Origin: an uncultured bacterium
GTDB taxonomy: Bacteria; Bacteroidota; Bacteroidia; Bacteroidales; Bacteroidaceae
Length of the DNA: 64,000 nt
NCBI GenBank assembly: GCA_905215555.1
Contig: CAJMQU010000004.1
Location: 62,001-126,000 of the forward strand
Reading direction: 5' to 3'
Shown: one piece after another, positions 53,984 through 62,830 of the stretch
Position numbering within the stretch: the first letter of the stretch is position 1
Layout of the letters: every line of letters starts with the position of its first letter
Notes under the pieces: model-generated
What the model saw: the letters and a program-made list of their open reading frames with translations, nothing else
What the model was told of the DNA's origin: nothing
Database searches by the model: none
Made by a program: the position numbers and the translations under genes

Positions 53984-56443
53984 ATGAAGAACATTTATTA
54001 TCTACTATGCCTTCTTTTCCCCTTATCCATTATGGGGCAAGAACCGACAGGAAAAAGCCAGTGGGTTTATTCGGATGCTAACGGAAAGTTAGTGTACAAA
54101 ACCACTAAGAGAGGTGATCGAATTATTGACTTTTCACATGCCGGATATAAAGGCGGTGGCGTAACCTTGCCATACGTTCCGGCTAAACTGACCGTACATC
54201 CTTTAGGAGAAAACGAAGATTGCACGGATTATATTCAAAAGGCCATTGATATGGTTTCCGCACTTCCCAAAGATGCCGATGGCTTTCGAGGTGCCGTTCT
54301 GCTGGCACCGGGACGTTACGTATGTAGCCGTTCTCTTCAGATAATGACGGATGGCGTTGTATTGCGTGGTAGCGGAAGTGATCCGAGTGGAAGTGTTATC
54401 GTCATGACCGGAGACAAACATACGGCAATCGTGGTAAATAATGGCGTTCGCCAACGTGTAGGTAATCGTTTAGGCGAAGTCGTTCCGGATGAAAAAAGTA
54501 TAAAGGTGACTGACAAGTACATCCCTGCCGGTTCATATCGTTTGACAGTAGCTGATGTTTCCGGACTTTTTATCGGTGACAATATAGAAATCCGCAAGCC
54601 CGTAACCGAGAAATGGATCAAATATATGAAGATGAATGATCTGGTGCGTGACGGGAAACCTCAAACCTGGATAAAGGCAGGACGGCAACTGATTACTGAA
54701 CGGACCATTGCAGCTATTGAAGGAAATACGATTATTCTGAGTGTCCCGCTGGTAGATTCTTACGATGCCAAATTCACTGATGACAATACCACATTGGTGG
54801 TGGCCGATAACGTACAACGGCTTCGTCAGTGCGGTGTGGAGAATCTGCGTATCGAGTCGCCCGCACAAGCGGTCAATCACGGGAAAGCATTATATTATGC
54901 GTTAAGAATCAACGGAGAAGACTGTTGGGCAAAGGATATCAATGCATTGGAAACGATGGAGAGCATAGGTGTAGGCGGGCGACGCATCACTTTGCAGCAG
55001 ATTAACGTAATCAGGAGGGCTTTGCACCAGGGGGCCTCCAAACCGGCGGAGTTTGCACCGAACGGAGGGCAGATTCTGATTGACCGTTGTTCGGTAGAGG
55101 GGGATAACATCTGGTTTGTGGCACTTGGTGCCGGACAGACAGGACCTATTGTATTCCTTAATTGCAACTTCAAAGGAAATGGCCGTATAGAAGGACATCA
55201 ACGTTGGAGTACAGGGTTACTACTTGATAATTGCAATTTGCCGGGTGGAGGTATTGATTTCAAGAACCGTGGTTCCATGGGGTCCGGTCATGGTTGGGGC
55301 ACAGCCTGGTCTGTTGCTTGGAATTGTGTGACAAAGAGTTATGTCAATCAGATTCCCCCGGGCACTTACAACTGGGTAATAGGCAGTAAGGGAGAAAGTA
55401 CACCGTTGCGTCGTCCCTTCAATCAGTCCGGTCCTACGTTGCCGGTAGGTGTTTTCGACTCGCATGATACTCCGGTTGCTCCTCAAAGTCTTTATCTGGC
55501 GCAATTGAAGGAACGTTTGGGAGAATCCGCATTGCAAGCCATTGGATATGGGCCTACCGTGAAGTTACCTTCGCCTGTCCGTTCCGACTATAGTTTTCAG
55601 GGAGGTATGCAAGCCTCTCAGGAGCTGGTGGGAAAAGACTATAGGGCTATACACGAATATATGCGTGCTCTGGGTTGGGACTATTCCGAACATCCCAATA
55701 TCTCGAAAAACGACCATTACGACGGTGTGCATTGTGAAGTTCTTTTTGATGCTGCCCTGCAGCAATATGTTTTCAAATTCACCAATCATGCCAATGCCGA
55801 AGCCCTGGACAGTGACCGGGGAAGATTGCTTAGTGACCGCCAGCGCAATGAGATGAAAAGTCAGACGAACCATGATTGGTATCATCTGAATGGAAATTGG
55901 AACGAGTGGCAACGGCTGGAATGGAAATTCCGCATACCCAAAGGTTTCCAACCCACCACCAAGTTTTGTCATCTTCACCAACTGAAGGCACAGGAAGGCA
56001 ACAATGGCGCGCCACTCATTACTATCAGTACCCGTTGCGATGAAGACGGAGGGAATAAGCGTGTACAAGTGATTCACACAGGCGACACACGGGCGTCCGG
56101 CAAGGGTGTTATCATAGACAACCTTCCGCTTGCCGACTTTGAAGATGAATGGATACAAGTGGAGACAGAAATGCATTATACCCATCATGGCACGTTCCGC
56201 ATCAAACTGACCCGTATCAGCGATGGGAAAGTGCTTGCCGACCAATCTTTCGCAGATGTAGACTTATGGAGGAAGGGGGCGACAAGTATCCGGAATAAAT
56301 TCGGTATTTATCGCAGTCTGGGGCGGAAAATGCAAAGTGCATCCGACAGACCCGATAACGGACTTAAAGACGAAAGCCTGCAGTTGGCTGATTTCAAAGT
56401 TTATGAAGCTCATACCAATCCGAATCCTCAGCCGCATGACTAA
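53984..56443 (+). CDS. Beta-helix lyase-like protein fused to a jelly-roll lyase-like domain (copy 2)
   Basis: An 819-residue exported protein with a signal peptide ending near IMGQ. Residues of about 20-520 are the pectate-lyase-3 beta-helix shared with 39332 and 57151 (IIDFSHAGYKGGG, GAVLLAPGRYVCSRSL, GVVLRGSGSD, MGSGHGWGT). Residues of about 560-815 resemble the jelly-roll polysaccharide lyase fold of PF14099 (heparin lyase I, glucuronan lyase PL20 and relatives): WQRLEWKFRIPKGFQP, KFCHLHQLKAQEG, and a closing KFGIYRSLGRK. The paralogues lack this second domain. Two lyase-like domains in one chain would suit a polymer with two kinds of cleavable linkage; activities are inferred. Confidence 0.75.
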   Translation: MKNIYYLLCLLFPLSIMGQEPTGKSQWVYSDANGKLVYKTTKRGDRIIDFSHAGYKGGGVTLPYVPAKLTVHPLGENEDCTDYIQKAIDMVSALPKDADGFRGAVLLAPGRYVCSRSLQIMTDGVVLRGSGSDPSGSVIVMTGDKHTAIVVNNGVRQRVGNRLGEVVPDEKSIKVTDKYIPAGSYRLTVADVSGLFIGDNIEIRKPVTEKWIKYMKMNDLVRDGKPQTWIKAGRQLITERTIAAIEGNTIILSVPLVDSYDAKFTDDNTTLVVADNVQRLRQCGVENLRIESPAQAVNHGKALYYALRINGEDCWAKDINALETMESIGVGGRRITLQQINVIRRALHQGASKPAEFAPNGGQILIDRCSVEGDNIWFVALGAGQTGPIVFLNCNFKGNGRIEGHQRWSTGLLLDNCNLPGGGIDFKNRGSMGSGHGWGTAWSVAWNCVTKSYVNQIPPGTYNWVIGSKGESTPLRRPFNQSGPTLPVGVFDSHDTPVAPQSLYLAQLKERLGESALQAIGYGPTVKLPSPVRSDYSFQGGMQASQELVGKDYRAIHEYMRALGWDYSEHPNISKNDHYDGVHCEVLFDAALQQYVFKFTNHANAEALDSDRGRLLSDRQRNEMKSQTNHDWYHLNGNWNEWQRLEWKFRIPKGFQPTTKFCHLHQLKAQEGNNGAPLITISTRCDEDGGNKRVQVIHTGDTRASGKGVIIDNLPLADFEDEWIQVETEMHYTHHGTFRIKLTRISDGKVLADQSFADVDLWRKGATSIRNKFGIYRSLGRKMQSASDRPDNGLKDESLQLADFKVYEAHTNPNPQPHD

Positions 56444-56471
56444 TCGGACTTTCAGAAAATAACCTTTAAAA

Positions 56472-56499
56472 ATCATTTTGTCAGCCATGACAAAATGAT
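56472..56499 (+). repeat. Perfect 12-bp hairpin after the fused lyase gene
   Basis: ATCATTTTGTCA (56472-56483) and TGACAAAATGAT (56488-56499) with loop GCCA, 28 bp after the stop. There is no T-run after it, so it may be a 3' stabiliser or a factor-assisted terminator. Confidence 0.55.
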
Positions 56500-56744
56500 A
56501 ATCCTATTGTCTCAGATTCCTTTCTTTCCGCCCAATAGTGGGGAAAAAAGAAAGAACGCAAGCATTCCCTATTAAAGAAATGCGGAAAGAAAGGGAAAGG
56601 GGACAGAATCATAAAAAGGGACGTAACGACTGTGATATCTTAGATGAAAATGATAGCCTTCATGTGTTCTATGCATAAAAAGAACACTTTCCTTCCGGAT
56701 ACTTTCCCGATACAACCAGAAAAGAGTATAATCCGATAAGTAAA

Positions 56745-56946
56745 GGGCTACACCTTATATCCGGGATGGTGTCACCCTTTATGCAACATGGCTACACCCT
56801 TTCGGGCATTAGGTGTAGCCTTATCACGAAAAAGAATGTTAGTTTTGCCCGGAAAGATGGTATGTTTAGCTGAAATACATGGTTTGTTTTGGGTAAACAG
56901 ACCGTTTGTTCCGGTCTGATAGACTATCTGTTTGGGAAAAACAGAT
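56745..56946 (+). other. Cluster of hairpins in a 707-bp gene-free stretch (possible ncRNA)
   Basis: GGGCTACACC (56745-56754) can pair imperfectly with GGTGTCACCC (56769-56778). GGCTACACC (56790-56798) pairs exactly with GGTGTAGCC (56812-56820). CAGACCG (56898-56904) pairs with CGGTCTG (56912-56918), and ATCTGTTT (56926-56933) with AAACAGAT (56939-56946). No plausible protein is encoded between 56444 and 57150. The run of four stems suggests a structured RNA or an attenuator of the next gene; I cannot match it to a known family. Confidence 0.35.
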
Positions 56947-57070
56947 GCTTAGTTTGGCTAAAAGACCATTTTCTCCTCAAAGCTCTGTTAGAATAATCGC
57001 TCATAGTATGTCTTTGTGTCGATGAAATGCTATAATCCTTGTCACCTTGAAACTGACCGATACAATATTG

Positions 57071-57123
57071 CAAGGAAATGAGATGACACTACAAAACGAA
57101 GAGAAGAAATCTCCCTTTCTTTA
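57071..57123 (+). promoter_or_regulatory. Weak HTCS-type site before the beta-helix gene (copy 3)
   Basis: TTGCAAGGAAATGAGATGAC (from 57069) matches the site at 53892 at 13 of 20 positions, with CAAG and TGAGA kept. Its C at 57071 lies exactly 45 bp before TTTCTTTA (57116-57123), a poor -7 element close to the TTTCTTTG before susC 2. Confidence 0.38.
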
Positions 57124-57150
57124 CATATCACAAAAAAGTAATAAATACAT

Positions 57151-59019
57151 ATGAAATCACAACTTCTATCTTTATGTATCGGAAGCTTATGCTTTGTAGG
57201 CAGTTACTCCCTTAATGCCCAAGAAAGTTGGCAATCACAACTCGTTACTCAGGATGAATCCGGAAGCTTGACTTATAAGAAAGATAATGATGGCTTTGTC
57301 ATTCCTGATTTTAGTCAGGCCGGATACGGAAATGGAAAAGACATTCCTGCGGTCAGTTTACCGGAACGCACCATTACTCTCAGTCCTTTGGAGGACAAGG
57401 AGGCCGACAATACGCAACATATACAGAAAGCCATTGATGAAGCAGGAAAATATGCTTTGGACGCAGAGGGTATCAGAGGAGTCGTATTGCTGAAAGCCGG
57501 ACGATATAATGTGGACGGGACGTTAAATCTGACTTACGACGGAGTCATTCTGCGTGGCGAAGGTAATTGCTTCTCGGGCAATGATTCTACTGTTCTCTAC
57601 GGAAGAAATGCTGCTGAAAAGGCTAAACGGCTTATCTTGATGGGAAATTCCTCCGCACACAATTGGGGAAACGGAAAAGGAGATGCTCCGGTAAATATTG
57701 TAACACCAAAGGTGATGCCTGGCGACTATTCCTTTCAGGTGGAAGATGCAAGCGCCTATCGGACAGGCGACTTGATTTGTATAAAATATCCTACCACAAC
57801 TGCTTGGCTGGAGGCAGTCTGGTATGGCGGCAATACAAAGCGTAACACAGATGAAAGCAAGAAATGGAAAACTCAGGATATTGATATTTCCTATCATCGC
57901 TACGTCACCAAAGTGGAAGGTAATATGATTGAAGTGGATGCGCCCGTATTTTATGCACTCGACGTACAGTATGCACAGGCATATATCTATAAGATACCAA
58001 ATCCGGGAACAATCCGCCATAATGTAGGGATTGAGAATCTGCACATCTCTTTTGAAAGGAGTCCGGAGAATTCCACGGCTAACGTCGATCAGAATTGTAT
58101 CTATATGAGTTCGTTGGAAAATTCATGGGTGAAAGGTGTTTCAATGTCCGGTTTTGTCCATGCGGGCATTAAAACGACTTCCACTACGAGGAGTACAATT
58201 GAAGATTGCTATGCTATTGATCCCTCCGGACTTTGCACAGGCGGTACGTATTACAACTTTGAGAATTACCATCGTTCACAACTCATCTTGCTGAAGGACT
58301 GTTATGCCCGCAACGGACGTCATCATTATATCTCCAACGGCTGTGCCTCCACCAGCGGCATTGTAGTGTTGAATTTCCGTTCGGAGCTTTCCCTTGCACA
58401 AGCTGAGGGGCACCGGTTGTGGTCGCAGGGGATTCTGTTTGACAACTGGGCTGAATTGGGAACTATAAAATCGAATGCCGGGAAAATAGGTATGTATCTG
58501 CGTGACAATATGGGAAGCGGCCACGGATGGGGAGGCACCAACAGCGTATTCTGGAATTGTGATGTACAGGACGGTGCCATTTATCTGGATAAAGTGCCTA
58601 CGGGACAAAACTACGCTATCGGATGCACGGCTAAAACAATACGGAGATACCGCAACAATATGAGTGAATATACCAATGGATATATAGAAGGGCAGAATCG
58701 TAAAGGCCTGCAGCCCGCATCACTCTATGAGGCTCAGAGGGCGGCAAGAGGCATCTCTACGGGGATAATGCCTGAAGCAGGCAGAGAAGATATCCCACAT
58801 ATTGTTGTGGAAACAAATCGTGTGAGAGTAAAGTCGCAAAAAGATGCATGGATATCTATTTACACGACTCATGGAAGCACGGTGCAGATGCTCAAATCTT
58901 CTTCTGGCAATTGGGTGGAGAGTATGCCATTGAATGATGATTTTTATGTGGTTCGTGTGCAGGAAGCCGGCCAGAAGGCTTATAGCCGGAAGGTTCTGAT
59001 AAGAACTGTCGGAAAATAA
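57151..59019 (+). CDS. Exported beta-helix lyase-like protein with T9SS-like tail (copy 3)
   Basis: A 622-residue protein with a signal peptide ending near LNAQ. The beta-helix blocks are as in its paralogues (VIPDFSQAGYGNG, GVVLLKAGRYNVDGTL, GVILRGEGN, MGSGHGWGG at about 451). The last 70 residues (RVKSQKDAWISIYTTHGS to YSRKVLIRTVGK) look like a C-terminal secretion/sorting beta domain of the type IX kind. Bacteroides is generally thought to lack a complete type IX system, so the tail may be a relic or may work with another route. The enzyme activity is inferred, as for the paralogues. It lies 38 bp before the lyase gene at 59058. Confidence 0.74.
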   Translation: MKSQLLSLCIGSLCFVGSYSLNAQESWQSQLVTQDESGSLTYKKDNDGFVIPDFSQAGYGNGKDIPAVSLPERTITLSPLEDKEADNTQHIQKAIDEAGKYALDAEGIRGVVLLKAGRYNVDGTLNLTYDGVILRGEGNCFSGNDSTVLYGRNAAEKAKRLILMGNSSAHNWGNGKGDAPVNIVTPKVMPGDYSFQVEDASAYRTGDLICIKYPTTTAWLEAVWYGGNTKRNTDESKKWKTQDIDISYHRYVTKVEGNMIEVDAPVFYALDVQYAQAYIYKIPNPGTIRHNVGIENLHISFERSPENSTANVDQNCIYMSSLENSWVKGVSMSGFVHAGIKTTSTTRSTIEDCYAIDPSGLCTGGTYYNFENYHRSQLILLKDCYARNGRHHYISNGCASTSGIVVLNFRSELSLAQAEGHRLWSQGILFDNWAELGTIKSNAGKIGMYLRDNMGSGHGWGGTNSVFWNCDVQDGAIYLDKVPTGQNYAIGCTAKTIRRYRNNMSEYTNGYIEGQNRKGLQPASLYEAQRAARGISTGIMPEAGREDIPHIVVETNRVRVKSQKDAWISIYTTHGSTVQMLKSSSGNWVESMPLNDDFYVVRVQEAGQKAYSRKVLIRTVGK

Positions 59020-59057
59020 CGTAACTATGTATTATATCAATAGCAACAAATTTCTTA

Positions 59058-60179
59058 ATGATTATGACTAAAAGAACTTTTTTCTCGCTCCTGTATGCGC
59101 TGATATGCATTGTCAGCTTCGGACAGGAATTCGTACATCCCGGAATGTTACACACGACCTCTGATCTTGAATTCATGAAAGCTAAAGTCCTTGCAGGCGA
59201 AGAACCTTGGAAGGAAGCGTGGAACCAGCTCAAGTCATCGGAAATCGCTTCGCTCAATTACAAACCGACTCCTTTTAAGGTTGTAGATAACGGCCCTTAT
59301 AACAAACCCGATAATGGAGGGAAAGAGTTTGTACGTGATGGTGCGGCAGCCTACACCATGGCTTTGCAATGGTATGTGGAAGGGGATAAAGCTTATGCGG
59401 AGAAGGCTATCGAGATATTCAATGCCTGGGCTCAGACTCTTGAATCGGTCGTAAATCACAACCGTCAATTGAAGGTGGGTACGGCAGGAATCAAATATCT
59501 CAATGCTGCCGAGATAATAAAACATACTTATAAAGGCTGGAATGCCAAAGATCGTAAAGCATTTGAAGATATGGTCATCAACGTCTGGTACCCGGTGATA
59601 AAGGACTGGACGCCTCGTTATAATGGCAATTGGGATGCTGCCAACGGACAAACACTTATGTGTATCGGCATCTTCCTCGACCGGCGGGATATTTTTGACA
59701 CTGCCTGTAAGCAGCTGACCGATGGTGATACGAATGGTGCTATCAAAAACTATTTTTATGAAAGCGGACAATGCCAGGAGAGTGGGCGTGACCAACAACA
59801 CGTACAGATGGGTCTTGCTTTCCTTGCCTGTGCCGCCGAAATTGCCTGGAATCAAGATATAGACTTATATGGAGCGTTTGACAATCGCCTCTACAAAGGA
59901 TTTGAGTACACGGCCCGATACATGTCGGGCGAAGAAGTTCCTCATGTACAGTATATCACTTGGTTTGGAAAGCCGGTCTATGGACCTGAGATCTCATCCA
60001 AACAACGGGAGAAAATCTGTCCAGCCTGGGAACGGGCTTACCATCATTATCATGACCGCAAAGGCATGGATATGCCGTACACTCGTAAAATGATTCAAAA
60101 AAGTCGTCCGGAAGGAACGGTCAACCAATCGTTTATGCCTTGGGCGTCGCTGACTAGCGCAGGTTTCCCTGCCCGATAA
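59058..60179 (+). CDS. Alginate-lyase-fold polysaccharide lyase (PF05426/PL38-like)
   Basis: A 373-residue exported protein with a signal peptide ending near SFGQ. FVHPGMLHTTSDLEFMKAKV, GAAAYTMALQWYVEGD, YNGNWDAANGQTLMCIGIFLDRR and CQESGRDQQHVQMGLAFLA fit the alpha/alpha-toroid alginate lyase superfamily, in particular the branch that I associate with PL38 (mannuronan and glucuronan lyases in B. cellulosilyticus). Asn, Arg and His of the NGNWDAANGQ and GRDQQH segments are the likely catalytic residues. It differs clearly from the lyase at 32255. It follows the beta-helix gene by 38 bp in the same operon. Confidence 0.8.
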   Translation: MIMTKRTFFSLLYALICIVSFGQEFVHPGMLHTTSDLEFMKAKVLAGEEPWKEAWNQLKSSEIASLNYKPTPFKVVDNGPYNKPDNGGKEFVRDGAAAYTMALQWYVEGDKAYAEKAIEIFNAWAQTLESVVNHNRQLKVGTAGIKYLNAAEIIKHTYKGWNAKDRKAFEDMVINVWYPVIKDWTPRYNGNWDAANGQTLMCIGIFLDRRDIFDTACKQLTDGDTNGAIKNYFYESGQCQESGRDQQHVQMGLAFLACAAEIAWNQDIDLYGAFDNRLYKGFEYTARYMSGEEVPHVQYITWFGKPVYGPEISSKQREKICPAWERAYHHYHDRKGMDMPYTRKMIQKSRPEGTVNQSFMPWASLTSAGFPAR

Positions 60180-60255
60180 GGCGTTCTTTTATAGAATAGA
60201 GTTGTGCATGTTTCGAACAAATTTTAATGAGAACAAATCTTAATGCACGAGATAT

Positions 60256-60284
60256 AACAGATAGATAACCTTTTATCTGTTTTA
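60256..60284 (+). terminator. Possible terminator after the lyase gene
   Basis: AACAGATA (60256-60263) pairs with TATCTGTT (60274-60281) around a 10-nt loop, followed by TTAAGG. A weak T-run makes this a modest candidate. Confidence 0.4.
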
Positions 60285-60354
60285 AGGATTCTCCATAATA
60301 ATCATATACTAATTTCTAGTAATTATTTATTTGAAGAATTGCTTTATAAAAGAT

Positions 60355-60384
60355 GAGGCTATTTTGGATTACCAAAATAGCCTC
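60355..60384 (-). terminator. Terminator of the GH27 operon (minus strand)
   Basis: A perfect 13-bp inverted repeat, GAGGCTATTTTGG (60355-60367) and CCAAAATAGCCTC (60372-60384), loop of 4. Read on the minus strand it is followed by ATCTTTTATAAA, so it serves the GH27 gene. The two operons converge here. Confidence 0.8.
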
Positions 60385-60427
60385 AAAAGGTCGATAAGGT
60401 ATTCTAAAAAAATAGCTAATATACAAT

Positions 60428-62035
60428 TTATCTGCCTGACGTAGCCTGTAGGCGACTGTTACCAGGATATATTTTGATCAAACGAACGCCATGTGGGGAT
60501 ATATCTGTCGTAAACTCTTTGTCTGATGTTGCAATATCTTGTTGACGCCATAAATCACGTATTTTTTGTTCGCCTCTTATACCTAAATGCTTCCAGGTGA
60601 CAGTAGCTTTTTCGTGTCGCTCGCCACGATTAAATAAACCTACAGCCATAGAACCATCTTCCATTGGTTTAGCATAAATCACTACAGAAGCTTTTTCTGT
60701 AACCACTGTTCCTTGTTTGCCAAGTGGGTCCTGATTCACTTCAATCACTTCATTATTTGTAAGTAAACTAATTGTGAAATCATCCAATTGGGCCATGTCA
60801 CAACCTATTAATAGGGGAGCAGATAGTAATGCCCATAAACTGATATGCGTATATTGTTCATCTGCCGTCAAACGGGTATAGTGTAAACGAGGCCCCCAAC
60901 CTACCATACCCACTACTAGCATATCAGGATCAGGCCAATGTCCAGGACCAGTATAAGCTGCCCATTTAGTCTGATTAAATCCTAAGCGACTCATACTCTC
61001 CCAGGTATCTCTGATATCACCAGTAGTACGCCAACAGTTGGCCATCTTTTCCCATTGGGCAGCATCTCCCCAGGGAGCGCTGTTTGAAAGGCTGAAAACC
61101 ACATCACGTTTGTGGGAACGCAATGCTTCCATCATTTCTTTTACATGGTATACATCATTCGGATTCCAGTCATACTTTAGATAGTCCATGCCCCAGTCTA
61201 TCCACTGCCGAACATCATTCTTTACAAAAGAATATTTCCCATGATGATAGTTGACACTGTGTTTCGTTTTCTTACTTGGATCAACATAACGATAGTGTTC
61301 GTTGGCATAGTCTTTTACCCAGTCATAAGTGCCATCGGCATTGTCGCTATAGGAACCTAGATGTCCCGCATATGTACCTACCCATGGACCTGAATAAATA
61401 CCAATCTTCAATCCCATGTTATGTATTTCATCCGCTAATGCTTTCATGTCCGGAAATTTACTATTTGTCATTACTCCCTGATATTTACCTCCACGCAATC
61501 CTTGCCAGCCATCGTCTATGTTGATATATTGCCATCCGTAATTAATCAGTCCTTTTTCCACCATCGCTTTTGCTGAACTAAGTACTTTTTCCTGACTGAC
61601 TGCATTTCCCCAACAATTCCAGCTGTTCCATCCCATCGGTGGAGTTAAAGCCAGTTTATCTCCTACTACAATCTTGAAATCACGCTTCGCCTCACCCAAA
61701 GGATTTTTAGCGATAAACGTTACTATATATTCACCCGCTTTTTTGATGCTTCCGGTTATTTGTCCTGTTTCTGAATTTACTTTCAAGCCTTTGGGTAAAT
61801 TCTCTACTGCAAAACTCATAGGACGAATACCAGTAGCCGGAATCGTATACAGGAAGTGAGAACCGGGGCGAATTCCGAATACCGTTGCACCATTGATACG
61901 AGGAGTATTAGGGGCTTTGGGGGTTAATATATACTTTGATAAAGTATCAGGCACAGAACTTGTTTGTCCACAAATCATGTTGGAAGCTTCCAAAAGCCCC
62001 ATAGCTATAAATAAAATAAAAGTCTTTTTTTTCAT
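60428..62035 (-). CDS. GH27 alpha-galactosidase-like enzyme with N-terminal putative Ig domain
   Basis: A 535-residue exported protein with a signal peptide ending near NMICGQ. An Ig-like He_PIG module (about 55-140, NLPKGLKVNSETGQITGSI) precedes a GH27 TIM barrel: LALTPPMGWNSWNCWGNAV, GWQYINIDDGWQG, and the nucleophile Asp289 in DYLKYDWNPND. The C-terminal part is a beta sandwich (about 450-530). GH27 members remove alpha-galactose, or beta-L-arabinopyranose in some branches. It is the last gene of a minus-strand operon whose susC/D genes would lie beyond the right edge. Confidence 0.93.
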   Translation of the reverse strand: MKKKTFILFIAMGLLEASNMICGQTSSVPDTLSKYILTPKAPNTPRINGATVFGIRPGSHFLYTIPATGIRPMSFAVENLPKGLKVNSETGQITGSIKKAGEYIVTFIAKNPLGEAKRDFKIVVGDKLALTPPMGWNSWNCWGNAVSQEKVLSSAKAMVEKGLINYGWQYINIDDGWQGLRGGKYQGVMTNSKFPDMKALADEIHNMGLKIGIYSGPWVGTYAGHLGSYSDNADGTYDWVKDYANEHYRYVDPSKKTKHSVNYHHGKYSFVKNDVRQWIDWGMDYLKYDWNPNDVYHVKEMMEALRSHKRDVVFSLSNSAPWGDAAQWEKMANCWRTTGDIRDTWESMSRLGFNQTKWAAYTGPGHWPDPDMLVVGMVGWGPRLHYTRLTADEQYTHISLWALLSAPLLIGCDMAQLDDFTISLLTNNEVIEVNQDPLGKQGTVVTEKASVVIYAKPMEDGSMAVGLFNRGERHEKATVTWKHLGIRGEQKIRDLWRQQDIATSDKEFTTDISPHGVRLIKIYPGNSRLQATSGR

Positions 62036-62115
62036 CTATTTTTTATATTAATGATAAATAGGAAGTTTCCGGATTAAAGATGTCCTTAGTCCGGAAACTA
62101 TCAATAAACTATGGC

Positions 62116-62826
62116 TCATTCAACTATTGTGAATTCATTATATTCTGTAAAGAAAAGGTCTATAGCAGTTGTTTCCGGCCGAAAAACACTGCGATAGCGT
62201 ACTTTGGATCCGGCTTTTACATTTTCAATGGAACAACTAACTTCATTGGGAAGTAGTTGTATCATATTTTCCTCACCATTTTCTTGAATATAGTGGATTT
62301 CCGTATTCAATATCTGAATAGAACCAGTACGTAGCCAGCCTATAGTGAGCGTACCATTTTCATACGTATGGTTTATCATCCGCCTATTCAGGATAGATTC
62401 CTGATAATTATTACCATAGGCACTGCATAAAGATTCTACAGGCAATGATTTGTACTTCATATTAGCATCGTAAATGATGAATCTGAAAGTCATTGCTGTC
62501 CCTTCATTCACATTAGGAATTCTTATCAATATGGAATCTGAACGCAATGGACGTTCTGGATCTCTTTCCAAAGGTACACAAATAGAATCTGTTCCGCCAT
62601 TGTATTTCACTACTAAATTTTTGGCTCTTACATCGGAGAACCAAAGGCCTGCTTCAATCCTATTTTTTCCTGCATACATATGCACGGAATCAATCTTACC
62701 TAAATAGATTTGTTCACCTCTTTCTAAATAGGGCTCATGAAGGTGATTGATATCTGTACAAGAGAGGCACATCCCCAAAACTGTCAGGGCAATGAATGCT
62801 GTATAAATTTTAGTTTTCATCATCAT
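62116..62826 (-). CDS. DUF4998-like PUL lipoprotein
   Basis: About 236 residues. The start is placed at 62826 (first of three successive Met codons, 4 bp after the previous stop at 62831) because the longer frame to 62853 would overlap that gene. Signal peptide with lipobox LSC. The rest is beta-rich (VKYNGGTDSICVPLERD, SDSILIRIPNVNEGTAMTFRFIIYD) and matches my memory of DUF4998 lipoproteins of Bacteroides PULs, which lie beside DUF4959/DUF5000 proteins. A surface glycan-binding role is inferred. Confidence 0.7.
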   Translation of the reverse strand: MMMKTKIYTAFIALTVLGMCLSCTDINHLHEPYLERGEQIYLGKIDSVHMYAGKNRIEAGLWFSDVRAKNLVVKYNGGTDSICVPLERDPERPLRSDSILIRIPNVNEGTAMTFRFIIYDANMKYKSLPVESLCSAYGNNYQESILNRRMINHTYENGTLTIGWLRTGSIQILNTEIHYIQENGEENMIQLLPNEVSCSIENVKAGSKVRYRSVFRPETTAIDLFFTEYNEFTIVE

Positions 62827-62830
62827 TGTT

